DNA of 64,000 nucleotides, from contig JAJTGF010000001.1 of assembly GCA_021299335.1 (NCBI GenBank), positions 1 to 64,000 on the forward strand. Reading direction: 5' to 3'. Under the pieces are notes generated by a model. The model did no database searches, was not told where the DNA came from, and worked only from the letters and a program-made list of their open reading frames with translations. Below, in pieces: positions 31,540-41,220 of this stretch; the stretch's first letter is position 1, and each line of letters opens with the position of its first letter. A program made the position numbers and the translations under genes. This DNA is from Cryomorphaceae bacterium. Its GTDB lineage: Bacteria > Bacteroidota > Bacteroidia > Flavobacteriales_D > Crocinitomicaceae.

Positions 31540-32358
31540 ATGAGTGGTAATGGTGGATTTTTTGCTTCACGCAAGTACAAATTAATTACAAAGTATGTAA
31601 CCGGATACGGTGCCTCTGTGGTAATTCTTGGTGCACTATTTAAAATCATGCACTGGCCAGGTGCTGACCAAATGTTGATCGTCGGTTTGATTACAGAATC
31701 TTTGATCTTTGCCTTTATTGCAATGGAACCACTTCACGAAGAAGTTGACTGGACACGCGTATTCCCTGAATTGGGTGTCGAGGAAAACAACGACGAAAAC
31801 CGCTTATTACCGCTCTTGAAAAAAGGTGGAATGGGTGGCGGTGCTGCTGATCACTTGGCAAAAGAATTAGACAAGGCTGGAATCGATCAGGCATTGTTAG
31901 CTAAATTGAAAGACGGTATGTCTAACTTAGCAGACAACGCAAAATCACTTGGTGCCATCTCCACTGCAGCTGGCGCGACAGATTCTTATGTTAAAAGTTT
32001 GGAAACTGCATCTGAAGGTTTAAGTAAACTTACAGAACAATATGCAGCATCAGCAAACGCTATTGCTGGTATTGCTGGTGAAGGCCAAGGTAACTTCGGT
32101 TCTGAAATGCAGAAATTAGGTCAAAACTTAGGTGCACTTAACAACGTTTATGAGCTTCAACTCAAGTCTTCTCAAGACTACCTTGAAAGCATGCAACAAA
32201 TGAACAGCCTTCAAGACAATATCAAAGCGATTATGGCAGATCTTGCTGCTTCTTCTAAAGATACGGCTTCTTACCGTGAAAACATGGCCATGTTGTCTCA
32301 AAATCTTACTGATTTGAACAACGTTTATGGTAACATGTTGCGTGCGATGAGAGGTTAA
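31540..32358 (+). CDS. gldL: T9SS motor protein GldL (PorL)
   Basis: GASVVILGALFKIMHWPGADQMLIVGLITESLIFAFIAMEP; position between gldK and gldM. Confidence 0.96.
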   Translation: MSGNGGFFASRKYKLITKYVTGYGASVVILGALFKIMHWPGADQMLIVGLITESLIFAFIAMEPLHEEVDWTRVFPELGVEENNDENRLLPLLKKGGMGGGAADHLAKELDKAGIDQALLAKLKDGMSNLADNAKSLGAISTAAGATDSYVKSLETASEGLSKLTEQYAASANAIAGIAGEGQGNFGSEMQKLGQNLGALNNVYELQLKSSQDYLESMQQMNSLQDNIKAIMADLAASSKDTASYRENMAMLSQNLTDLNNVYGNMLRAMRG

Positions 32359-32409
32359 TCCCTTTCTTTAAATATTTATTTAGTAGTAACAAATTAAAAA
32401 TTAAAGAAA

Positions 32410-34179
32410 ATGGCAGGTGGTAAGGAAACCCCAAGACAGAAGATGATCGGTCTCATGTACTTGGTATTGACTGCACTTCTTGCGTTGAACGTGTCTAAGC
32501 AAATTCTCGATGCTTTCGTGGCGATCGAAGACAATATTCAACGAGGAAGTATTACACAATATGAACGTGGTGAGACCGCAAAAGGTGCTTTGATTGAAGA
32601 GCTTTCTAGCGTAACCAAAGACGAAGCTGGTCGTGCGAAAGCCAAAAAAATCAAAAAGTACCTCGGCATGATTGAAAAAATCGACAAGAATGTTGGTGAA
32701 TTCATCAAGTATGTCGATGATCTTAAAATTGAAATGATTGGTATTGTCGAGGGCCCTGAAAAAGTCAAGACAGAAAAACCAAATGACAAAGAGAGCATTC
32801 TTTGGAAGAAATACGATCCAAAATCACCATTACTTCCGGCTCGCTTATATCTTCAAGCGATACAGCAAAAGGAAAACTTCGATGTGCCGATGCACGAAAT
32901 TATAGGTTCTGAAATTTCAAAAATCGACCCTACCAAAAAAGGGAAAAAATTATGGGAGTTGTACAAGGGCTTGCGTACCTCAATTGTAGAAATTGCAGGT
33001 AATTATCGCGAAGGCGAGAAGAACAATTGGAAGCTTAAAGTCAAAGAAATCAATGCTTACAAAGATTTCCAAGATTTAGAAAAGCAAATCACCAAAATGT
33101 TCAAAGCGCCAGGCAACAAGGTGAATCCTGAGGACACAGAAGCGTTGCTTTCTATTTATCAGGAGTTGACCAAACTTGAATACGCTGACCACCACGAAGC
33201 AAAAAATATTCACTGGTTGGGGCGTACCTTTGATCACGCTCCTTTGGTTGGTGCCCTTGCCTCTTTGAGTTCGTTACAAAACGAAATTTTGTCGGCTCGT
33301 GCCAAAGCAGTGAACTTGCTTAAATCAAAAGTAACTACCGGAGAATTCTCTTTCAACAAAATTCAACAGTTGGTGAGTGGCCCTGGTGTAGCTACTGCAG
33401 GCGAAGAAGTCGAGCTTTTGGTAACTATGGCTGCCTACGACTCCGATAAAAACCCTGTTGTCACATCAAGCACTGGGAATGTTGAAATCAAAGATGGTAT
33501 CGGTCGGATTAAGATGAAAGCCGGCATGACCGACATGAACGTCAAAGGTACCGTGACTATTGTCAACAAATCAGGAGTTCCTTATAAAAGAGATTGGGAA
33601 TGGAAAGTCGCAGTTGTGAAAGCGCAAGGATCAATTTCTCTTCCAGAAATGAGCGTTCTTTACAAGGGCTGGAATAACAAAGTTGTACCAGTTGTAGCGG
33701 GTGCTGTAAGTTCGTCTATCACTGTAGATGGCGGTTCGGCAACCAAAGCTTCTTGGACAGACGCCGATGGCAACAAGTACGATGGGTACTATGTAACTGT
33801 TACCGGCGCCACAAAATATGTAACTATCGGCTTGAACGGTAAAGATAAAGATGGTAAGTCAAAATCTTTCGGGAAATTTAAATACAAAGTAAAACCTTTC
33901 CCAAAAGCACAGTTGCAAGGTACAACCATCTCCAAAACAACAGGTTTCAAGGCTGTCGTATCTTTGGGTGCTGATAGTCCTTTTACAGGTGTGAGCTTTA
34001 CGGTAATCGGTGGTTCAGTTGTAATGGGTAACGACGAAGTTCCGTTCAGTGGTGACCGCATACCAGCTGCAGCAATCGCCAAAATCAAGGCGGGCAAGCG
34101 TGTAGCTGTTGATGTCACTTACAAACGAAATGGAGGTCCAGTAGAAGTAGCTTCTGGGGTTCTCAAAGTTGTTCCTTAA
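32410..34179 (+). CDS. gldM: T9SS motor protein GldM (PorM)
   Basis: MAGGKETPRQKMIGLMYLVLTALLALNVSKQILDAF. Confidence 0.97.
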   Translation: MAGGKETPRQKMIGLMYLVLTALLALNVSKQILDAFVAIEDNIQRGSITQYERGETAKGALIEELSSVTKDEAGRAKAKKIKKYLGMIEKIDKNVGEFIKYVDDLKIEMIGIVEGPEKVKTEKPNDKESILWKKYDPKSPLLPARLYLQAIQQKENFDVPMHEIIGSEISKIDPTKKGKKLWELYKGLRTSIVEIAGNYREGEKNNWKLKVKEINAYKDFQDLEKQITKMFKAPGNKVNPEDTEALLSIYQELTKLEYADHHEAKNIHWLGRTFDHAPLVGALASLSSLQNEILSARAKAVNLLKSKVTTGEFSFNKIQQLVSGPGVATAGEEVELLVTMAAYDSDKNPVVTSSTGNVEIKDGIGRIKMKAGMTDMNVKGTVTIVNKSGVPYKRDWEWKVAVVKAQGSISLPEMSVLYKGWNNKVVPVVAGAVSSSITVDGGSATKASWTDADGNKYDGYYVTVTGATKYVTIGLNGKDKDGKSKSFGKFKYKVKPFPKAQLQGTTISKTTGFKAVVSLGADSPFTGVSFTVIGGSVVMGNDEVPFSGDRIPAAAIAKIKAGKRVAVDVTYKRNGGPVEVASGVLKVVP

Positions 34180-34206
34180 TTGGAAATAAATTAAAACTTA
34201 ACGCAT

Positions 34207-35466
34207 ATGAAAAATGTATTGTTTGTTTTAACTTGTTCAGTTGCAATTTTTGCAAGTGCACAAGACCGTCCCCAACGCGGACCTTATAATACATTGCCTG
34301 GGGGAGTTGTTGATGGTGTAGCCATTCAAGACGAGGTTCCGGTAAGAGCTAAGGTAGAATACGAGTATGTTCGTGCAAATGACGTTACTTGGCAAAAGCG
34401 CGTGTTCTCACGCATCGATGCCCGTGAACTCTTAAACCACGACATCTTCTTGCCTTACGATTCTTTCGAAAACGACGGTGTTGGTTCATCTTTTAAACCG
34501 ACAAATGCCAGCGAAATCGATGACCCGACCTGGAATAAAGATCAAACAAGATGGTCCTTATGGACAATCATCTTGCGTCACATCATGCTCGGAGACTTGA
34601 CCGTCTACCGTGTGGCTTCTGAGCTTTATCCAACAGCCGAAGACGGCCATTCTTTCAAGTACCCTATCGTGCGTCAAGGACAAAACGACTATTTTGAAGT
34701 CAAAAGTTATGAGTCTGCGATCAATGGTATTGTAGCCTCTGGAGGTCTCGGCCCTAAACTCAGAATTTATCGTCCAAATTCAGAAGATACCATGGATGTC
34801 ATTAAAACATCCCAAACGCTTCAAGAATACCTAGACTCATTGCGTTCAGACTCCGATTACGAAGAACTAATGGCAATTGACCTCGAGTCTTTCAACAAAT
34901 GGTGGAACATGGCTACTGTAAACAGCCCTGTGCGTCGCGATGCCATCAAGCGTTTTGTTCCTTCAAGTAACATCGTAGCCTACCACATCAAGGAAGATTG
35001 GTACTTTGACAAAGAGCGTTCTATTTTGGACAAGCGCATCATCGCAATTGCTCCTGTAGCGCGCTACACACGTCCTGTTGCTGAAGAAGAAGCGTCAGGT
35101 CCAGTGGAGCGCGGAGAATTGTTAGTATACGATGAAACCGGTAAAGCTTATTTGTTCAGCGCTGCTGAGAACGAGTTTGTTGAATACACTGAGGCCGTAG
35201 AGGAGCATGAAATGTTCTGGCTCTATTTTGATGAATTGCGCAACGTGATTGTCAACTATTATGTTTACAATGATAAAAACGATGCACAATGGATGTCTTT
35301 CGACGATCTTTTTTGGAAGCGCAAGTTTTCTTCTACGATCTACCGCGTCTCTGACAAATTCAATCGCGAAATTGAAGAGTACAAATTCGGTGTAGATGCC
35401 TTGTACGAAGCAGAAAAAGCGAAAGAAAAAATCAGAGATTGGGAACACAACCTCTGGCATTTCTAA
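34207..35466 (+). CDS. gldN: T9SS/gliding protein GldN (PorN)
   Basis: NDVTWQKRVFSRIDARELLNHDIFLPYD; IILRHIMLGDLTVYR; IKEDWYFDKERSILDKRIIAIAPVA. Confidence 0.96.
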   Translation: MKNVLFVLTCSVAIFASAQDRPQRGPYNTLPGGVVDGVAIQDEVPVRAKVEYEYVRANDVTWQKRVFSRIDARELLNHDIFLPYDSFENDGVGSSFKPTNASEIDDPTWNKDQTRWSLWTIILRHIMLGDLTVYRVASELYPTAEDGHSFKYPIVRQGQNDYFEVKSYESAINGIVASGGLGPKLRIYRPNSEDTMDVIKTSQTLQEYLDSLRSDSDYEELMAIDLESFNKWWNMATVNSPVRRDAIKRFVPSSNIVAYHIKEDWYFDKERSILDKRIIAIAPVARYTRPVAEEEASGPVERGELLVYDETGKAYLFSAAENEFVEYTEAVEEHEMFWLYFDELRNVIVNYYVYNDKNDAQWMSFDDLFWKRKFSSTIYRVSDKFNREIEEYKFGVDALYEAEKAKEKIRDWEHNLWHF

Positions 35467-35481
35467 GATTCTATAAATTAT

Positions 35482-35512
35482 GAAAGCCTCGCTGAAAAGC
35501 GGGGCTTTTTTC
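35482..35512 (+). terminator. Rho-independent terminator of the gldKLMN operon
   Basis: aaagcctcgctgaaaagcggggctttttt hairpin + T-run. Confidence 0.85.
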
Positions 35513-35515
35513 GTT

Positions 35516-35523
35516 TATTTTTG
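35516..35523 (+). promoter_or_regulatory. Bacteroidota -7 box (TATTTTTG), 4 nt before GTG 35528
   Basis: TAnnTTTG match immediately downstream of the gldN terminator. Confidence 0.55.
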
Positions 35524-35527
35524 TAAT

Positions 35528-36073
35528 GTGAAATGGATAGGTAACCGCATCAGCTTTAGTGATCAAAAAGACAAAACCACAATCGTTATTGATCCGTCTA
35601 AAAATGTCTGGATTTCTGCTATTATGGGCGCTTGGTTAGGTATGTGGTACGCTATAGGCGGAACTGTTATTTGGGCCTTGAACGTCATGAAGCTCAAAGA
35701 GCAGGAGAAACTGATTCTCTGGATTTTCTTGGTTTTTTGGTTATATTATGCCTGGCGCGTCACGATGAGCTTCTTTTGGAATATCAGAGGTCAAGAATAT
35801 ATCAAGATTAGCAATGAAGCCTTTTACTTGAAAAAATCATTTTTGCATTTTGGCAAATCGGTTCCATATTACTTTGAGAACATGAAAAACTTTAAATACG
35901 ATATCCCAAAAGAAGGTAGTTTTCAGTCTATTTGGGAGAGTTCACCCTGGATAAACGGCGGCGAGCGTTTTGAGTTTGATTATTTTCACCAAAAAGTGCG
36001 CTTTGGCAGAAAACTCAACGAGAAAGAAGCCAAACTCTTATTTCAACTGATATCAAAAAAAATTAAAGCCTGA
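35528..36073 (+). CDS. Hypothetical membrane protein, GTG start proposed
   Basis: ORF-track ATG 35480 lies upstream of/inside the gldN terminator; in-frame GTG 35528 ([25 protein letters not shown]) sits 4 nt after TATTTTTG; two hydrophobic segments. Confidence 0.65.
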   Translation: MKWIGNRISFSDQKDKTTIVIDPSKNVWISAIMGAWLGMWYAIGGTVIWALNVMKLKEQEKLILWIFLVFWLYYAWRVTMSFFWNIRGQEYIKISNEAFYLKKSFLHFGKSVPYYFENMKNFKYDIPKEGSFQSIWESSPWINGGERFEFDYFHQKVRFGRKLNEKEAKLLFQLISKKIKA

Positions 36074-37260
36074 TGTACGGAAAGATCCAAAATTTTTTAG
36101 CTAACGAACTTACTCAAATTGAGCAGAATGGCTTGCTCAAAAAAGAGAGAATCATTACCACACCGCAAGGTGCCAATGTAAAAGTGAGCACCGGCGAAGA
36201 TGTCGTGATCATGTGTGCGAACAATTACCTAGGGCTTTCTTCTCATCCAGAAGTTGTTCAAGCAGCAAAAGATGCCCTAGATACGCACGGCTACGGCATG
36301 TCATCAGTCCGATTCATATGTGGTACGCAAGATATCCACAAAACCTTAGAGCGAAAAATTGCCGAGTTCTACGGAACAGAAGACACTATTTTATATGCCG
36401 CAGCTTTTGATGCAAATGGTGGAGTTTTTGAACCATTGTTTACTGAAGAAGATGCCATTATTTCAGATGAACTCAACCACGCTTCAATTATAGACGGCAT
36501 CCGTTTGTGCAAAGCAGCTCGTTACCGCTATAAACATTCTGATATGGCCGATCTCGAGGCCCAACTTCAGGCCGCACAAGCGCAAAGACACCGCATTATT
36601 GTTACAGATGGTGTGTTTTCTATGGATGGTGACCTCGCCAAAATGGATGAAATTTGTGCATTGGCAGAAAAATATGATGCAATGGTCATGACCGATGAAT
36701 GTCACTCAGCGGGGTTTATTGGTAAAACGGGCCGCGGAGTTCCCGAGCATTTTGGCGTGATGGGTAAAGTAGATATTGTTACGGGCACCCTAGGAAAGGC
36801 CTTGGGCGGCGCTATGGGAGGTTACACTACCGGCAAGAAAGAAGTGATCGAAATGCTGCGCCAGCGCTCGCGTCCTTATTTGTTTTCTAATTCACTTTCG
36901 CCTGCTATAGTTGGTGCTTCTATCAAAGTTATTGATTTATTGAGCGCCACGACTGAATTAAGAGACCGTCTCGAGGCGAATACCGCCTATTTCAAAGAAA
37001 GAATTGTGGCAGCTGGTTTTGATATCAAACCAGGTGGCTCGCCAATAGTTCCGATCATGCTTTATGATGCAGCGCTTTCTCAAGAATTTGCCAATCGCTT
37101 GCTAGATGAAGGCGTTTATGCAATAGGGTTCTTTTATCCGGTAGTTGCCAAAGGCCAAGCCCGCATCCGCACCCAAATTTCCGCGGCACACACCCACGCA
37201 GACCTCGACAAAGCAATCGCAGCCTTTATCAAAGTAGGCAAAGATTTAAAAGTCATCTAA
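36073..37260 (+). CDS. kbl: Glycine C-acetyltransferase (2-amino-3-ketobutyrate CoA ligase)
   Basis: [69 protein letters not shown]. Confidence 0.96.
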   Translation: MYGKIQNFLANELTQIEQNGLLKKERIITTPQGANVKVSTGEDVVIMCANNYLGLSSHPEVVQAAKDALDTHGYGMSSVRFICGTQDIHKTLERKIAEFYGTEDTILYAAAFDANGGVFEPLFTEEDAIISDELNHASIIDGIRLCKAARYRYKHSDMADLEAQLQAAQAQRHRIIVTDGVFSMDGDLAKMDEICALAEKYDAMVMTDECHSAGFIGKTGRGVPEHFGVMGKVDIVTGTLGKALGGAMGGYTTGKKEVIEMLRQRSRPYLFSNSLSPAIVGASIKVIDLLSATTELRDRLEANTAYFKERIVAAGFDIKPGGSPIVPIMLYDAALSQEFANRLLDEGVYAIGFFYPVVAKGQARIRTQISAAHTHADLDKAIAAFIKVGKDLKVI

Positions 37261-37306
37261 TATTTCTTAAACACAATAGCATATAAACTTTCCTTATATT
37301 TGTCAT

Positions 37307-37615
37307 ATGGCAAAGTTGGGTCAGTTTTTGTTTTTATTCCTTGTTCAGCTCTTCGTGATGAAGGCCATTGGTACGGCTGTTTTACCAGTCTTTGCTGCTG
37401 ATCAGCAAACCTTAATTTTAGAGGAAAATCAAGAAAATCAATCATCCGATGACACCTTTGAGTTCAATTTTTTAGATGAAGTCCTTGACTTTAATGCCCC
37501 GGTAGCTATTAGTCGTCAGGCTTACTTAAATTCTTCTAAGAAGGCCTACTCATTTTATAATGCCGCGCTTTACATTGGGTTCAAAAACGAATCCTTTCGG
37601 CCACCTTGTGCATAA
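37307..37615 (+). CDS. Small hypothetical secreted/membrane protein
   Basis: 102 aa, N-terminal hydrophobic signal, conserved-looking tail FKNESFRPPCA; TATATTTG 4 nt before ATG. Confidence 0.6.
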   Translation: MAKLGQFLFLFLVQLFVMKAIGTAVLPVFAADQQTLILEENQENQSSDDTFEFNFLDEVLDFNAPVAISRQAYLNSSKKAYSFYNAALYIGFKNESFRPPCA

Positions 37616-37650
37616 TGACTGAAACTTCATTCATTCATTAAACTCATCAC

Positions 37651-39180
37651 ATGTTCACATTTTTTAAGTTTTGGAAGCAAGATCTTCCTGCCGGTTTAGT
37701 TGTATTTTTAGTGGCTTTGCCCCTTTGTCTAGGAGTTGGCTTGGCTTCCACCAATATTGGAGGTCAAGAGGGCTTGCCTAATGTGATGTCGGGCATTATA
37801 GCCGGTGTCATTGGCGGAGTTGTTGTCGCCATTTTTTCGGGTTCACGTCTTGGAGTTTCAGGACCAGCAGCAGGCCTGATTACTATTGTTTTGGCAGCGC
37901 TTAATGATCTCGGTTCATTTGAGGCGTTTTTACTAGCTGTTGTGCTTGCTGGCGTTATTCAATTCATCTTGGCATTTGTCGGTTTTGGTTTGTTGGCAAA
38001 CTACGTGCCCACAGCCGTCATTAAAGGGATGTTGGCAGCAATAGGTATCACGCTCATTTTAAAAGAAATTCCGCACTTATTGGGCTATGACAAAGACTAT
38101 TTTGGAGATGAGTCTTTTTGGCAATTTGATGGGCACAATACTTTTTCGGAATTATTCTATGCCCTGAACGCATTTGAACCTGGGGCAGTTATATTGGGAA
38201 TGAGTGCGCTACTGATCATGCTTCTTTTTGATGCCAAATGGCTCAAGTCTAAAAGCTGGGCACCGTATATACCTGGTGCACTTGTCGTTGTGGTGGCGGG
38301 TATTTTGGTCAATCAAGTATTTCTCGGAACCCTACAGGTAAGCGGCAAACATATGGTAGAGGTGCCTAATTTGTCTTCTTGGCCGCAAATCAAGTCTATT
38401 TTTCACTTCCCTGATTGGCAGCAACTTGGAAATTCAAAAGTTTGGGTTATCGCAATGACCTTAGCAATGGTGGGCAGTCTTGAAACCTTATTAAGCTTAG
38501 AAGCCACAGACAAACTCGATCCATTAAAGCACAAAACCAATCCACACCGCGAATTGAAAGCCCAAGGACTCGGCAATTTACTCAGTGGGCTAATTGGTGG
38601 CCTGCCCGTTACCCAAGTTATTGTCAGGAGTTCGGCAAATATAGCCGCTGGAGGTCAATCAAAACTTGCAGCCATCATTCATGGCTTATTATTGTTCATT
38701 TCAGTCCTGTTTATGAGTAGCTTACTTAACATGATTCCTTTAGCAGTATTAGCAGCTGTGTTGGTTTTAGTAGGCTACAAATTAGCCAAATGGTCACTTT
38801 TTGTAGAGATGTATCAAAAGGGCTTATCTCAGTTTATACCTTTTGTGGTGACTATTATTGCGGTGCTACTGACAGATTTGTTAAAGGGAATAGGTATCGG
38901 AATTTTAGTCGCTATTTTTTATATCCTCAAACGAAATTTTCAAAATCATTTTACCAAAGAAGAATCAGCTGAGACACTCAAAATGATACTCTCAGAGGAG
39001 GTAACTTTTCTTAATAAAGGAGGCATTTTAAAAGTGCTTCAAGAAAACAAACATAAAAGTATCACCATCGATGCAAGTAGAACCAAAAGCATTGATCTCG
39101 ATGTACTTGAGTCATTGAAAGAATTTAAGTTCAATGCAGAACAAGAAGGTCGTCAACCCATCACATTTATCAATTTATAA
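37651..39180 (+). CDS. SulP family anion transporter (probable bicarbonate transporter), short STAS-like tail
   Basis: DLPAGLVVFLVALPLCLGVGLAS; FSGSRLGVSGPAAGLITIV; KAQGLGNLLSGLIGGLPVTQVIVRSSANI. Confidence 0.93.
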   Translation: MFTFFKFWKQDLPAGLVVFLVALPLCLGVGLASTNIGGQEGLPNVMSGIIAGVIGGVVVAIFSGSRLGVSGPAAGLITIVLAALNDLGSFEAFLLAVVLAGVIQFILAFVGFGLLANYVPTAVIKGMLAAIGITLILKEIPHLLGYDKDYFGDESFWQFDGHNTFSELFYALNAFEPGAVILGMSALLIMLLFDAKWLKSKSWAPYIPGALVVVVAGILVNQVFLGTLQVSGKHMVEVPNLSSWPQIKSIFHFPDWQQLGNSKVWVIAMTLAMVGSLETLLSLEATDKLDPLKHKTNPHRELKAQGLGNLLSGLIGGLPVTQVIVRSSANIAAGGQSKLAAIIHGLLLFISVLFMSSLLNMIPLAVLAAVLVLVGYKLAKWSLFVEMYQKGLSQFIPFVVTIIAVLLTDLLKGIGIGILVAIFYILKRNFQNHFTKEESAETLKMILSEEVTFLNKGGILKVLQENKHKSITIDASRTKSIDLDVLESLKEFKFNAEQEGRQPITFINL

Positions 39181-39815
39181 TGGAAAAATTTTACAATCAG
39201 TTACTAGAGAACAACAAGAAATGGGTTCAAGGTAAACTCCAAAAAGACCCCGATTATTTCAAGAAATTATCTGTGGGTCAGAAACCACCCGTACTATGGA
39301 TTGGCTGCGCAGATAGCCGAGTGCCGGCAAATGAAATTATCGGTGCTGAGCCTGGCGAAGTGTTTGTGCATCGCAATATTGCCAATATGGTTGTCCACTC
39401 AGACATGAATATGCTATCGGTACTTGATTATGCAGTGAATGTCTTGCAAGTGAAGCACATCATTGTCTGCGGGCACTACGGTTGCGGTGGCGTACAGGCA
39501 GCCATGACCAATAAACACATCGGCTTGATCGATAACTGGATCAGGCATATCAAAGATGTATATCGCTTGCATCGTTCGGAACTCGACGCCATAGAAAAGG
39601 AGAGCGATCGTTTTGATCGATTTGTCGAATTAAATGTTTTTGAACAAGTCCTTGACTTAGGTAAAACATCTATCGTACAAGGTGCTTGGGAACGAGGCCA
39701 AGACCTTCACGTACACGGCTGGGTCTATGACATCCACGATGGCATGATCAGAGATTTACAAGTTACACTCAAAGACAACGAGACCTTGAGCGATGTTTAT
39801 AAGTTAGATTTGTAA
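39180..39815 (+). CDS. Beta-class carbonic anhydrase
   Basis: LWIGCADSRVPANEIIGAEPGEVFVHRNIANMV; IIVCGHYGCGGVQAA. Confidence 0.97.
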   Translation: MEKFYNQLLENNKKWVQGKLQKDPDYFKKLSVGQKPPVLWIGCADSRVPANEIIGAEPGEVFVHRNIANMVVHSDMNMLSVLDYAVNVLQVKHIIVCGHYGCGGVQAAMTNKHIGLIDNWIRHIKDVYRLHRSELDAIEKESDRFDRFVELNVFEQVLDLGKTSIVQGAWERGQDLHVHGWVYDIHDGMIRDLQVTLKDNETLSDVYKLDL

Positions 39816-39866
39816 CATCCGACCAACTTCACAGCTCAGCTCCTTTATATTGTGTAATTTCGTTCA

Positions 39867-41144
39867 ATGGAATTATTCATCATCGTTTTATTGGTCCTGA
39901 TCAATGGTGTTTTCTCAATGTCAGAAATGGCATTGGTGAGTTCAAAGCGCTTTAAACTCGAAAAGGCCAGTAAAAGAGGCAACAAAAAAGCACGTAAGGC
40001 ACTGGAACTTTCAGAAAAACCAACGCGCTTCCTTTCAACGGTTCAAATCGGAATCACTTTAATTGGCATTTTACTCGGTGTTTATTCAGGAGAAAACCTC
40101 ACCAATGATTTCATTTCAATACTTGAAAAATTTCAAAGTTTAAAACCATATAGTGAAGAACTCGCCACAGGAATCATTGTCGTGCTCATCACCTATTTCT
40201 CCATTGTTTTGGGTGAGCTCGTTCCAAAGCGCATTGGTATGGCTTACCCAGAAAAGATCATCACTTTTATGGCAGCTCCCATGCAATTTTTGGCCCTACT
40301 TACCGGCCCATTTGTCTGGATGCTGACAGCGACAAACAATTTATTTGTGCGCATCCTAGGTTTGAACGACACCACTGATCAAGCCGTTTCAGAAGAAGAA
40401 ATTAAATCCATTTTAAAGGAAAGTGCTCAAGGTGGAGAAATCCAAGATATAGAACATTCTATTGTGGAGCGGGTGTTTGAATTAGGAGACCGAAAAGTTA
40501 ATTCGCTCTACACGCACCGCAGTGAAGTGGTGTTTTTTAGAGAGGATGATTCCTGGCAAGAAATCTGTCAGAAAATCAATGAAGAAAAGCACTCCGCTTA
40601 CCCTGTGTCTTCGAGTAATGACCTCGATGACATCACGGGCATCATTCTCTTGAAAGATTTATTTGGTGGGCAAACTGAACAAGATTTCAAGGTCGGGAAT
40701 TTGATCAAAGAACCCATTTATTTCAATGAAAATACCAGTGCTTATCAAGTATTGGAGTCTTTTAAAAACGAAGGCAATCATTATGGAATTGTCGTGAATG
40801 AATACGGATCTGTTCAAGGGATCATTACCATGGATGACATGCTCGATGCCTTGGTAGGTCAGGCCACGGAACATTACCAAGATGAATACAAAATAGAACA
40901 GCGCACCGACGACTCTTGGTTTGTCGATGGGCAGTATTCCATTTTTGATTTTGAAAAGTATTTTGATATTTTATTAACAGATGACCAAAATTCTTTTGCA
41001 ACGGTGGCTGGTTTATTTATTTCAAAAAAGAATGAAATTCCTGAAGTGGGTGATACCTTAGTCATTGGCGAATTACAATTTGAGGTGCTTGACAAAGATG
41101 GCCCGCGTATAGATAAGCTATTGGTAACGCTTCTCCAAAAATAA
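39867..41144 (+). CDS. CNNM/CorC-HlyC-type hemolysin family transporter (DUF21 + CBS + CorC)
   Basis: NGVFSMSEMALVSSKRFKLE; VLGELVPKRIGMAYPEKI; VVNEYGSVQGIITMDDMLDALVG. Confidence 0.94.
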   Translation: MELFIIVLLVLINGVFSMSEMALVSSKRFKLEKASKRGNKKARKALELSEKPTRFLSTVQIGITLIGILLGVYSGENLTNDFISILEKFQSLKPYSEELATGIIVVLITYFSIVLGELVPKRIGMAYPEKIITFMAAPMQFLALLTGPFVWMLTATNNLFVRILGLNDTTDQAVSEEEIKSILKESAQGGEIQDIEHSIVERVFELGDRKVNSLYTHRSEVVFFREDDSWQEICQKINEEKHSAYPVSSSNDLDDITGIILLKDLFGGQTEQDFKVGNLIKEPIYFNENTSAYQVLESFKNEGNHYGIVVNEYGSVQGIITMDDMLDALVGQATEHYQDEYKIEQRTDDSWFVDGQYSIFDFEKYFDILLTDDQNSFATVAGLFISKKNEIPEVGDTLVIGELQFEVLDKDGPRIDKLLVTLLQK

Positions 41145-41148
41145 AATG

Positions 41149-41220
41149 TGGTCTCGCCAGGAATCGAACCTGGATCAAACGTTTAGGAAACGCTTATTCT
41201 ATCCGTTGAACTACGAGACC
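41149..41220 (-). tRNA. tRNA-Arg (anticodon CCT)
   Basis: Minus strand GGTCTCGTAGTTCAACGGATAGAATAAGCGTTTCCTAAACGTTTGATCCAGGTTCGATTCCTGGCGAGACCA; full cloverleaf, anticodon loop TTCCTAA; no encoded CCA. Confidence 0.95.

Noticed and set aside
41149-41220. Genomic-island attachment at the tRNA-Arg
   Set aside because: No integrase, no direct repeat of the tRNA 3' end seen nearby, and flanking genes look like core functions.
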